Assembly: GCA_016866645.1 (NCBI GenBank)
Contig: VGLX01000036.1
Span: forward strand, 1-8,676
DNA from: Candidatus Woesearchaeota archaeon
GTDB lineage: Archaea > Nanobdellota > Nanobdellia > SCGC-AAA011-G17 > VGLX01
Reading direction: 5' to 3'
Length of the DNA: 8,676 nucleotides
Shown: positions 1-5,791 of the stretch, piece by piece
Layout of the letters: each line of letters starts with the position of its first letter
Numbering within the stretch: position 1 is the first letter of the stretch
The notes under the pieces: generated by a model
What the model was told of the DNA's origin: nothing
Database searches by the model: none
Seen by the model: the letters and a program-made list of their open reading frames with translations, nothing else
Position numbers and translations under genes: made by a program

Positions 1-2173
1 GGTTTTCCAAGGCCGTATTAGCTTGTTTCGTCAATGCTAATATTTTCTTCCAGCCTTTTTCGTTTCTCTGTTCTTCAACTTTTAACAAACCCATATCTAT
101 CAATTGCTTCCTTAGCTCATTGCCTTTTCTTGCGCTGAGGCCTAGGTATTGATAGACTTGTGCGGTACCCAGATAAGGGTATCTGGATATTAGTTCCAAA
201 ACTTGTTTTTGTTTTTGTGTTAGTGAATATGATGGTGTGTTCTTTTCCTGATGTTGAACGATTTCTGGCTCAGGTCGGACTAATTGTTGCGCGTCTTGAA
301 CTGGATATGATTGCTCTTCCGGTTTGAACTCTTCTACTTCCAGCCCTGTCCTTGATTGCAGGTCTTCTGGCACGTTCCTTATATGGCTGATAGCTTTGAG
401 TATGTCGAATGGCTTGTAGCCTTGGTTCAGAAGGTGCTGTTTCAGGATTTGTAGGCTGTAGCCTTTTTTCATCTGCGCCCTTAGGTAGTCGACTATGTAA
501 GCCTGCAAATGGTTGGTCAGGAATGCTCTTGGGATTATCTTTCTCTTGCTTTCTATGGCTGCCCTTTCCCTTTCTTTCCTTTCTTTATCTATCGCTTGCT
601 GGGCTATCTGTGCCATCGCCCTTTGTTTTTCTGCCAGGCCAGGTTTGGGTTGTTCGATTATTATCCTTTGAATCTCTCTTTCTACGCTCATAGTGTCAAC
701 GCCTGTTGCCTTGAATATCTGGTTGACCCTTTCGAGCTCTTTGGTTACGTTGATTATGCTTGAAGATTGTTTGAACTTCTCATACTCTTGTCGGGTGTTA
801 GACTTCTTTTGCATCATGTTTTTTATCTCTTGGTCTGTTACTGTTTCTTGCTTCAGCTCTACGAAAGGCACTTGTATGAGGAACGGCTTGTAGTACCTCT
901 CGGCAAGTTTGACTATCGCTGACCCTACTGGCAGCATTGAGAAGTACTGCTTTACTTCGCCTAACTGCATTATTCCGGCTACTGTCTCCACGTCTTTGTA
1001 CAGCATCTGCTGGAATGCTATGTTGCATGCTGAGTTACCGGCTACTGTGTCACTGAGCTTTGATATGTGCTGGTCCAGGCATATCAGGCTTGTTCCGTAC
1101 TCTCTTAGCTCCCTGTATATCATGTCGGTTGTGGTTTCGTTTACGAAGTGAGGCCTGTCTTTCAGGAATATGTTGTGCGCCTCGTCTACGAGTATTGCGT
1201 GCTTGAACCTGCCGTTGTCTGATGTCTCGTTGCCTTTTCTCAGCTTGTAGATGTACATGAGTATGAATTCGCAGAAGAATTTCTTCTCTACGTTGTTCAA
1301 TGAGTTAAGTTCGAATATGACCTTCTTGTCCAGGAGTGATTCTACTGTCAGGGCAGTCTTGTCCTTGAAGTTTATCGCTTCTCCGAACGGTCCGAAAGTT
1401 AAGACATGGGCTATCCTCAAGGCGGATGTGATCCATTCTGACTCTCTTCCTTTCTTCTTAGTCTTTTCAGACCTTTCTTCTAACCTGTCTTTTATCTGGA
1501 ACCATGTAGGGTAGTTTTCCGAGCCTTCGTATACTCCGAACTCTTCGTATGCTTTATCTAGAGTTTCTGAGATGAGCTTGTGTACTCCGTAGCTTGCGAA
1601 GAATGATTCTGTTATCAGGTCTGTTAGGAAGTTCAGCCATTCTTTTGGCGGCACTCCTTTTGGTGGCCTGTTGATGTTGGTCTTGAAAAGGTTTGACACT
1701 TCCTTGTTCCCTACTGTGAAAAGCAGCATTTCCTTGTCTATGATAGTTATTGGCCTGAATGATTTTTTCCAGTCGAATATCATGAATGGTTTCTTATGTT
1801 TTATGAAGTTGCCCACTATCTGGAAGGCTAAGTTGGTCTTTCCAGAGCCTGACATCCCTGATATGCATACGTGCCTCACCCAGTCTTTTTCCCTCAAGGC
1901 GAATGGGAACAGCTCTTTCTCTGCGTAGCTTATCATGCCCAACGGGTATTCGCCGTGCATGACTGTTTCTGTCGGAGGCTCTAAGAGGATTTTCTCGTTC
2001 AGAAGACCTTCGTTAAGGTGCCTGTGGTATAATGCGCTGAGGGCTTGCTCTATCTCCTTCTTCTCTTCCATGCTGTTCGAAAGCCTGTATTTTAGGTAAA
2101 TCTGTTCTATCTTCTTGCCAAATACCGGCTTCAGCTTCTTGCAAAGCTCCTCAACTGTTAGTAAAGTGTTCAT
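1..2173 (-). CDS. HerA/VirB4-like (FtsK-HerA superfamily) P-loop ATPase with C-terminal winged helix, partial
   Basis: An open frame reads from ATG at 2173 to the window edge (724 codons, no stop), so the 3' end is missing. Residues 106-113 (GMSGSGKT) form a Walker A, followed about 20 residues on by FDWKKSFR, the IDWK-type strand typical of HerA/VirB4/TraG-like pumps. ILVDEAH (327-333; D330, E331) is a Walker B, and the LREYGTSLICLDQH segment after it resembles the sensor/arginine-finger strand. Residues about 540-580 are charged and helical. After a Q/P/E-rich linker, residues about 648-724 look like a winged helix-turn-helix. No N-terminal membrane segment is seen, unlike VirD4. By family it would be a ring ATPase moving DNA or protein; the substrate is unknown. 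The start forms an ATGA overlap with the gene before it. Phe and Tyr codons are almost all TTC and TAC, as in EF-1A, until about residue 610, after which TAT dominates. Superfamily call strong, exact family uncertain. Confidence 0.88.
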   Translation of the reverse strand, partial: MNTLLTVEELCKKLKPVFGKKIEQIYLKYRLSNSMEEKKEIEQALSALYHRHLNEGLLNEKILLEPPTETVMHGEYPLGMISYAEKELFPFALREKDWVRHVCISGMSGSGKTNLAFQIVGNFIKHKKPFMIFDWKKSFRPITIIDKEMLLFTVGNKEVSNLFKTNINRPPKGVPPKEWLNFLTDLITESFFASYGVHKLISETLDKAYEEFGVYEGSENYPTWFQIKDRLEERSEKTKKKGRESEWITSALRIAHVLTFGPFGEAINFKDKTALTVESLLDKKVIFELNSLNNVEKKFFCEFILMYIYKLRKGNETSDNGRFKHAILVDEAHNIFLKDRPHFVNETTTDMIYRELREYGTSLICLDQHISKLSDTVAGNSACNIAFQQMLYKDVETVAGIMQLGEVKQYFSMLPVGSAIVKLAERYYKPFLIQVPFVELKQETVTDQEIKNMMQKKSNTRQEYEKFKQSSSIINVTKELERVNQIFKATGVDTMSVEREIQRIIIEQPKPGLAEKQRAMAQIAQQAIDKERKERERAAIESKRKIIPRAFLTNHLQAYIVDYLRAQMKKGYSLQILKQHLLNQGYKPFDILKAISHIRNVPEDLQSRTGLEVEEFKPEEQSYPVQDAQQLVRPEPEIVQHQEKNTPSYSLTQKQKQVLELISRYPYLGTAQVYQYLGLSARKGNELRKQLIDMGLLKVEEQRNEKGWKKILALTKQANTALEN

Positions 2174-2694
2174 TTTCTTAGGTAGTTCTCCAAGTTTTTT
2201 ATCCTGCTTTCTATCCCAATAATTTCTTCCTCTGTCTGAACTGCTTGCTTGATAGACCTTAATGCCTCAACAAGCTTATGACCATAACCCCTTCTTGCAG
2301 CATCCATATCAGCGTGTTTTTCTACTAATAATCTAAAGCCACGCTTGTTATCCCCATACCATCTTTCAAACCTGTGAAAGGCTTCTCTGCTTTTCTTAGC
2401 CAAGTGTAATGCCTCGCAAAACTCGTGAGCCCAAGCACCTTCTTTCCTGTCATCATCGTAAAGCGTTCTTAACCCGCCATTACCACAATAAGTAGTACAT
2501 TTCGTTATGACACCTGTCGGGTGCACTGAATAAGTCGCTGCGAAAATAGTATCCTCCAATAAGTTTATTATCGTACAAAATTCTGCATGTGAAAATTCTG
2601 GGAAGTTATCAAGCACCTTGTTAAGACATTTTTTCAAGTCTACCTGAAACTTCTTTAATTTCTCATAATCCTCAAAAGTTAGTACAACGCTCAT
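2170..2694 (-). CDS. Hypothetical helical protein (174 aa)
   Basis: I do not recognise this protein. It is mostly helical, with a charged N-terminus (residues 1-30), a more hydrophobic stretch around 38-56, a CTTYCGNGG patch near residues 66-74 (a CxxxC pair with nearby glycines), a His/Cys cluster HEFCEALH around 90-97, and a C-terminal helix likely to be coiled coil (about 150-174). The Cys/His residues could bind a metal or form a disulfide, but no known motif is complete. The start overlaps the stop of the preceding gene as ATGA, with a GGGAG Shine-Dalgarno 4-5 nt upstream inside that gene's last codons. Its own stop overlaps the start of the ATPase, so the two are translationally coupled and may work together. 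It is more AT-rich in codon use (many TTT and ACA) than the ATPase. Confidence 0.8.
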   Translation of the reverse strand: MSVVLTFEDYEKLKKFQVDLKKCLNKVLDNFPEFSHAEFCTIINLLEDTIFAATYSVHPTGVITKCTTYCGNGGLRTLYDDDRKEGAWAHEFCEALHLAKKSREAFHRFERWYGDNKRGFRLLVEKHADMDAARRGYGHKLVEALRSIKQAVQTEEEIIGIESRIKNLENYLRK

Positions 2695-2951
2695 TTTTCT
2701 CCCTTAGCCTTTGCCGAATAAACATCAACGAGTTTTAGAGCGTCTGAAGCTATGCTCGGATATTTTTCTTTTAAATCCTCAGCTATAAGCCTCAAGTCTT
2801 CCGCAATATGATAATGACGTTTTTCAGAATCTATCTTTATGAACTCTCTTCTTTTTTTCTGGTATTCCCTAAAATCCTCTTCCCCACCATGCTTAAGGAA
2901 CCTGTTGCCTAGCTCGTAGAGTTCTCTTTTCAACTTTCTTATACATATCAT
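2691..2951 (-). CDS. Hypothetical small helical protein (86 aa)
   Basis: Unrecognised. It is basic and strongly charged, predicted as two long helices (about 3-40 with repeated KKRREF-like charge, and 45-80), with no signal peptide or membrane segment. A small helical-hairpin adaptor or nucleic-acid-associated protein would fit the composition, but nothing proves it. The ATG at 2951 lies in an ATGA overlap with the stop of the gene before it, and a GGAG lies 8 nt upstream inside that gene. The stop overlaps the next start in the same way. This places it firmly inside the ATPase operon. Confidence 0.75.
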   Translation of the reverse strand: MICIRKLKRELYELGNRFLKHGGEEDFREYQKKRREFIKIDSEKRHYHIAEDLRLIAEDLKEKYPSIASDALKLVDVYSAKAKGEK

Positions 2952-3184
2952 TCTGCCAACTCCTGTATTAAACGTTCAAAAATATCATAATCCTTAGATA
3001 AGTCTCCGCTTCCTTTGAAAGTTATCAGCTTCTCTAATTTTCCAGTTAATTCTTCAACCAGGAAAGGCCGTTTTTCTTCCTGTAAAATTTTTAACACGCT
3101 AAGGTACTTTTTTTTGTCATTACAAGCTATCTTTATCTTGTAATCTTCCCCTTCCAGTGTTATTCCTTTGTATGAAAATCCCAT
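2948..3184 (-). CDS. Hypothetical beta/alpha protein (78 aa), relative of the upstream 68-aa protein
   Basis: Unrecognised. Residues about 5-20 have alternating strand-like patterns (KGITLEGEDYKIKIAC), followed by a helix of about 15 residues (YLSVLKILQEEKR), then a second helix and a charged tail. The frame can begin at ATG 3190, but the AAGGA just before that codon touches it. The second ATG at 3184 lies 6 nt from GGA and is the better start. The N-terminal half aligns without gaps to the product of the next gene upstream, sharing G-x-x-Y-x-I-K-[IL] and a following Tyr-led helix. The two are probably tandem relatives and may form a heterodimer. The stop overlaps the next start as ATGA. Confidence 0.72.
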   Translation of the reverse strand: MGFSYKGITLEGEDYKIKIACNDKKKYLSVLKILQEEKRPFLVEELTGKLEKLITFKGSGDLSKDYDIFERLIQELAE

Positions 3185-3193
3185 TTTCATTCC

Positions 3194-3400
3194 TTAGTTT
3201 TTGTATGATATTTCCTCTTCTGGTGAAATCTTTCCCAATTCTAAGAGTATCTTAAGCAATCCGCCATCCATGATGTTTTCAGCTCTACGTTTTTCTAAAG
3301 CATGAACTATTTTTTTGTAAAGCGCTTCGTCTTTGAAACTCAGCTTTATCCCATATAATGTGCCGTCCGGCAACAGTCCCCCATATTCTAGATCATCCAT
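3194..3400 (-). CDS. Hypothetical beta/alpha protein (68 aa)
   Basis: Unrecognised. A short strand region with DGTLYGIKLSF is followed by a helix (LYKKIVHALEKRR) and a second helix (GLLKILLELGK). There is no signal peptide or membrane segment. It is preceded by GGAG (3407-3410) at a 6-nt spacing, which fixes the start at 3400. It begins 2 nt after the stop of the membrane-protein gene and ends 3 nt before the ATG codon 3190 of its relative. Eight of 34 aligned positions in its N-terminal half match that downstream protein, with many conservative changes, so a tandem duplication is plausible. Confidence 0.72.
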   Translation of the reverse strand: MDDLEYGGLLPDGTLYGIKLSFKDEALYKKIVHALEKRRAENIMDGGLLKILLELGKISPEEEISYKN

Positions 3401-3402
3401 TT

Positions 3403-3654
3403 TTATCTCCCCACCTTCTTCTCCAATTCGGAAGCGGGCACGGACTCGAACCTTTTCTCAGATATGTGTGCTCCTGCTTTGTATGCTGTGCCTATAAAAA
3501 AAATGCCGTATAAATCAACTAATTCCTTTGCCCCTGTTACCAAACCTGCTATCGTCCCTGCCCCCCCTAAAATCATTGCTACGCTTGACGCCTTACTAAA
3601 AATATCGTATAATCCTTCTTCAACTCTCTTGTACAGCGTTTCGTTTTTTTCCAT
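3403..3654 (-). CDS. Small membrane protein, probable two-helix hairpin (83 aa)
   Basis: The protein opens with MEKNETLYK, then an amphipathic stretch. Two hydrophobic segments follow: about residues 22-40 (VAMILGGAGTIAGLVTG, Gly/Ala-rich) and about 46-60 (DLYGIFFIGTAYKAG). The C-terminus is charged. This suggests a small membrane hairpin, or one membrane helix plus a Gly-rich loop. A GTG at 3663 is possible, but it lies inside the GGTGGGTGG ribosome-binding site (3660-3668). The ATG at 3654, 5 nt downstream of GGTGG, is preferred. The first 25 bp around this start are a perfect copy of those at the gene before it. Its place among a lipoprotein, coiled coils and an ATPase suggests a membrane part of the same apparatus (inference). 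Confidence 0.75.
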   Translation of the reverse strand: MEKNETLYKRVEEGLYDIFSKASSVAMILGGAGTIAGLVTGAKELVDLYGIFFIGTAYKAGAHISEKRFESVPASELEKKVGR

Positions 3655-3659
3655 TTTTA
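3635..3659. repeat. 25-bp direct repeat over a start codon, copy A
   Basis: It is identical over 25 bp to 3823-3847. On the minus strand it runs from the TAA stop of the upstream gene through the A-run, the ATG and the codons for EKNET into the next codon. With its partner 188 bp away it gives the two adjacent genes the same translation-start region. Confidence 0.85.
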
Positions 3660-3842
3660 CCACCCACCAGCTTTAAGTTTTTGGTAGATGTTTGAATTAC
3701 CGTAAATTTTCGATAAAAAACTATAAGCCGCCAATGTCGATACTGCAGGGCATAACAGTTTAGGGTCCTCGAACACTTTATCTGTCAACATTTTCCCCTT
3801 CATTCCCATTATCATTTTGCATAGCGTTTCGTTTTTTTCCAT
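3657..3842 (-). CDS. Hypothetical small protein sharing N-terminal MEKNETL with its neighbour (61 aa)
   Basis: Unrecognised. It begins MEKNETLCK, almost the same as the next gene's product, then diverges completely. A moderately hydrophobic stretch (about residues 28-47, LLCPAVSTLAAYSFLSKIYG) may be membrane-associated but is short. The C-terminus is KLKAGGW. GGAGG (3849-3853), inside the last codons of the coiled-coil gene upstream, lies 6 nt before ATG 3842. The stop falls between the Shine-Dalgarno and the start of the following gene, so the genes are tightly coupled. It may be a partly degraded or diverged copy of the membrane protein downstream, or a different protein that shares only the duplicated start region. 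Confidence 0.68.
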   Translation of the reverse strand: MEKNETLCKMIMGMKGKMLTDKVFEDPKLLCPAVSTLAAYSFLSKIYGNSNIYQKLKAGGW

Positions 3843-3847
3843 TTTTA
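3823..3847. repeat. 25-bp direct repeat over a start codon, copy B
   Basis: Perfect partner of 3635-3659, covering the TAA of the coiled-coil gene, the ATG and the first codons of the 61-aa gene. The Shine-Dalgarno sequences just outside the repeats differ (GGAGG here, GGTGG in copy A). Confidence 0.85.
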
Positions 3848-4312
3848 TCCTCCTATCAGGTCGTCAATCATCTCGAGCCTAGTCTCTTTTTCCTTGAGCT
3901 CTTGTTCTTTCTCTCTAAGCTCTTTCTTGAGCTCTGCTATGTCTCTCCAGCAGTTCAGCTTTTCCTGGACTTTTGTCTCTTCAAGCTCTACTTGTTTCTG
4001 TTTCAGCATGATCTGCTCTTTCTTGCTCTCTACCCCTTGTAGTTCTGTGGCTACTCTGGTGATTATGTTTCCGACTTCGAATTTTATCTTGTCGAGGTCT
4101 GTGAGCAGTGTCCTGCTTAGCTCTTCCCTCTGTTTTATCAGCTGCTGGATGTCTTCTACTGTCTTTTTCAATGAATCTGTTTTTTCCTGCTGTACCTTCT
4201 CAAGTATGTTGTCTTGCGACATGCTCTTGATCTTCTTGAGTATTTCTTGGACGTCAGCTGTGTTTACAGGGTGTTTTTCCACGATGTCTGACATGAATCC
4301 TTTCTGTTCCAT
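3845..4312 (-). CDS. Coiled-coil protein (155 aa)
   Basis: Almost the whole chain is Lys/Glu/Gln/Leu-rich helix with heptad-like spacing. One block covers about residues 20-75 (QEILKKIKSM through the KQREEL region). A second covers about 95-150, containing ELKKELREKEQELKEKE. A short break with a lone Cys-Trp (LNCWRD) lies between them. No membrane segment is seen. An upstream ATG at 4327 is in frame but overlaps the GGAGG (4321-4325). ATG 4312 lies 8 nt from this site and is the likely true start. The last codons carry GGAGG for the next gene. A rod or linker role between membrane and motor parts is inferred from context. Codon use (GAG, AAG, TTC) resembles that of the ATPase and EF-1A. Confidence 0.8.
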   Translation of the reverse strand: MEQKGFMSDIVEKHPVNTADVQEILKKIKSMSQDNILEKVQQEKTDSLKKTVEDIQQLIKQREELSRTLLTDLDKIKFEVGNIITRVATELQGVESKKEQIMLKQKQVELEETKVQEKLNCWRDIAELKKELREKEQELKEKETRLEMIDDLIGG

Positions 4313-4314
4313 TT

Positions 4315-5169
4315 TCAATTCCTCCATTTATGATAATCATCAAGCGGATTTCTTAATGGCACTTGTATGCACAATTTTCCGAATTTCCGGTGAAGGTCTA
4401 AGTAGGATTTTACCATCTCTTCTGTTCTGCTCATTTTTTTGGTTAGTTCTTCTTGTTGTTCTTGGGAGGGTTTGTTGGTGAAGCATTTTTTTTGGCTCAG
4501 CCAAGAATTTATATCACTTACTTCCTTGTATCCGCATTTAAGTTCTGATTGTAAGTCTAGCATGACAGAGCTTAGTTGCCTTGTGCATGCATCATAAAAC
4601 CCTCGGGGCATTTTACCAATGTTTTGAGTTAAAAGGTCTATCTCATCTTCCAAGTCTTTCATGGTCGTTTTATATGATTCTAGTTTCTGTTCATGTTTTG
4701 ATAGCTCAATGTTTGTTGAGCCTAGTCCTGTCCTTAGCTTGTATTCCATTTCGCGGATTCTTGGTGAGAAGGATGATAGTTCTCCGAGTACTTCGTCTAT
4801 GCCTTTGCAGTCTTGGAATAGCATCCCATTATGCCCTTGCCATGACCCTTGGGCTATCGGAGTTAAGTGTTTGTCACATATTTTCTTGGCATTAGTTGAG
4901 ATTATCATATCTCTCCTTCGCCTAGACCTCATTACAGCTGTTTGTCTTAATGCGTATTCTTTAATTTCTTCAAATTCATCAGCTTTGTGTGAGAAGTTGG
5001 TGCATGCTGCGGCTAGGCTTCGGTTTCTTTCTTCTGTTTCTGGAAGGTCAAACATGCTGTATACGTTTTGGTATAATGATTCTAAGCTAGAGTATTTTTG
5101 CATGATACGTTCTAGTTTAAGGTCACAGAATAATCTACCGTATTTTGAGTCCAAATCGTAAATCATCAT
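4315..5169 (-). CDS. Helical/coiled-coil protein (284 aa)
   Basis: Unrecognised. It is predicted to be largely helical. Residues about 60-90 hold a charged helix ending in the basic run RSRRRR. A loop with GSWQGHNGMLF lies around 107-117. A long coiled-coil-like stretch spans about 125-185 (SKHEQKLESYKTTMKDLEDE within it), and more helices follow to about 265. There is no signal peptide or membrane segment, so it is probably cytoplasmic. It starts 4 nt after the lipoprotein stop, with GAGG (5180-5183) 10 nt before ATG 5169; a second ATG follows directly. Its stop lies between the Shine-Dalgarno and the start of the next gene. With the following coiled-coil gene it forms the middle of the operon and could be a scaffold or tether (inference). 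Confidence 0.8.
   Translation of the reverse strand: MMIYDLDSKYGRLFCDLKLERIMQKYSSLESLYQNVYSMFDLPETEERNRSLAAACTNFSHKADEFEEIKEYALRQTAVMRSRRRRDMIISTNAKKICDKHLTPIAQGSWQGHNGMLFQDCKGIDEVLGELSSFSPRIREMEYKLRTGLGSTNIELSKHEQKLESYKTTMKDLEDEIDLLTQNIGKMPRGFYDACTRQLSSVMLDLQSELKCGYKEVSDINSWLSQKKCFTNKPSQEQQEELTKKMSRTEEMVKSYLDLHRKFGKLCIQVPLRNPLDDYHKWRN
4321..4325 (-). promoter_or_regulatory. Shine-Dalgarno GGAGG that decides the start of the 155-aa coiled-coil gene
   Basis: GGAGG overlaps the upstream in-frame ATG (4325-4327) and lies 8 nt before the ATG at 4312. It therefore supports the internal start and trims five residues from the longest possible frame. Confidence 0.6.
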
Positions 5170-5173
5170 TTTT

Positions 5174-5434
5174 TTATTTCCTCTCAGGTATTTTTACTTT
5201 GACTTCGTAGCTTCCGTCTCTTTTTTCTTCTATCTTTATTCTGTATCCGTTTTTGTATGCTTCTACGGTTTTTTTGCCGTATCTTTCTTCTGCTTTTACT
5301 CCCCAGTCTTTGCTTTGTATTTGGTACACGACTTTTGGTTTTTCTTTATGCTCTCTGTGTTGTGTGCATCCTGAGATTATCGGTGCTGTTAGCAGTGATG
5401 CTGCGAGCATATAGGTCAGTATTTTGGCTTTCAT
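5174..5434 (-). CDS. Small exported lipoprotein (86 aa)
   Basis: The N-terminus is a lipoprotein signal: basic MKAK, a hydrophobic core (about residues 5-20) and the lipobox ISGC with Cys23 as the likely lipidated residue. The mature 63-residue part starts with a charged linker (QHREHKEKPK) and continues with strand-forming patterns (KVVYQIQ, YRIKIEE, YEVKVKI), so a small beta domain outside the membrane is likely. It is the first gene of the second transcription unit. A TATA box centred about 31 nt upstream puts the transcript start within a few bases of the ATG, and there is no Shine-Dalgarno, so the mRNA is probably leaderless for this gene. An exposed anchor for an envelope complex, or an entry-exclusion or immunity-like lipoprotein, are possible roles; neither is proven. 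Confidence 0.82.
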   Translation of the reverse strand: MKAKILTYMLAASLLTAPIISGCTQHREHKEKPKVVYQIQSKDWGVKAEERYGKKTVEAYKNGYRIKIEEKRDGSYEVKVKIPERK

Positions 5435-5454
5435 TTTAAGATTAATTTATGGAC

Positions 5455-5470
5455 ATACTAGTATATAAAC
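5455..5470 (-). promoter_or_regulatory. Archaeal BRE/TATA promoter of the lipoprotein-ATPase operon with overlapping palindrome
   Basis: On the minus strand the sequence reads AAAGGTTTATATACTAGTAT, with the TATA box at 5462-5469. Placing the start 26-27 bp downstream gives about 5439, roughly 5 nt before the lipoprotein ATG, which agrees with a leaderless message. The perfect 10-bp palindrome ATACTAGTAT (5455-5464) overlaps the downstream edge of the TATA box, where a bound repressor would block TBP or polymerase. The promoter is called from sequence alone. Confidence 0.65.
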
Positions 5471-5500
5471 CTTTCTATTTTTACGACTATTCAGTGGTAA

Positions 5501-5542
5501 CATTTTCCGGGCATTTTCGGGCTATTCCGAGGGTTTTCCGAC
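5501..5542. repeat. Four imperfect 9-12 bp direct repeats upstream of the operon promoter
   Basis: Units read on the + strand are CATTTTCCGGG (5501-5511), CATTTTCGGG (5512-5521), CTATTCCGAGGG (5522-5533) and TTTTCCGAC (5534-5542). The period of about one helical turn would place the sites on one face of the DNA, 35-80 bp upstream of the lipoprotein TATA box. They could be regulator binding sites or iteron-like repeats. They lie in the only non-coding gap between the two transcription units (5435-5556). Confidence 0.5.
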
Positions 5543-5556
5543 AAGAACAAGCAATC

Positions 5557-5790
5557 TTAAGCCATATATTTTGACAAAGCTTCCTTAGCCCCAGGGATTT
5601 TAACATGATCGTAAAATCTTCTAGCATAATCATTCCAAATCGTTTCTATTTGACTTAAAGACAGTTCATTATCCCCTGCTAAGGACTTTACTAACCTATC
5701 CATAGTCTTTTTAACATCATCTTTATTCCTGAGCCTGCTAGCCACGCCAGCATAATCTCCTTCTCCTTCCCATCCAGAGGTCGTGCTCAT
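5557..5790 (-). CDS. Hypothetical small protein downstream of the kinase (77 aa)
   Basis: Unrecognised. It opens with a Gly/Ser-rich, flexible segment (STTSGWEGEGDY), followed by two or three helices: about residues 24-38 (DDVKKTMDRLVKSL), 45-62 (SQIETIWNDYARRFYDH) and the C-terminal AKEALSKYM. No signal peptide or membrane segment is present. AAGGAGA (5801-5807), inside the kinase gene's last codons, precedes ATG 5790 by a rather long 11 nt. Only 1 nt separates it from the kinase stop. It is the last gene of the first unit. The tight pairing suggests a partner or substrate of the kinase; the Ser/Thr-rich N-terminus would be a candidate phosphosite, which is a guess. Confidence 0.72.
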   Translation of the reverse strand: MSTTSGWEGEGDYAGVASRLRNKDDVKKTMDRLVKSLAGDNELSLSQIETIWNDYARRFYDHVKIPGAKEALSKYMA

Positions 5791-5791
5791 C

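Noticed and set aside
409..1928. Several + strand frames across the left third
   Set aside because: All lie opposite the continuous ATPase frame, which has Walker motifs in the right order; their composition is antisense-like.
3894..4481. Long + strand open frame (195 codons) rich in Ser, Phe, Cys and Leu
   Set aside because: It is antisense to the two coiled-coil genes; Ser/Phe/Leu-rich composition is the usual shadow of Lys/Glu-rich codons, and it lacks a ribosome site and promoter.
4581..5161. Two + strand frames of 104 and 166 codons
   Set aside because: Antisense to the 284-aa gene, with no ribosome-binding site and no family resemblance.
5501..5542. CRISPR array
   Set aside because: Units are only 9-12 bp, imperfect and have no spacers; no cas genes are nearby.
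5435..5556. Possible intrinsic terminator between the two units
   Set aside because: The CCGGG/CGGG elements are direct rather than inverted repeats, and no hairpin followed by a T-run is seen on the minus strand.
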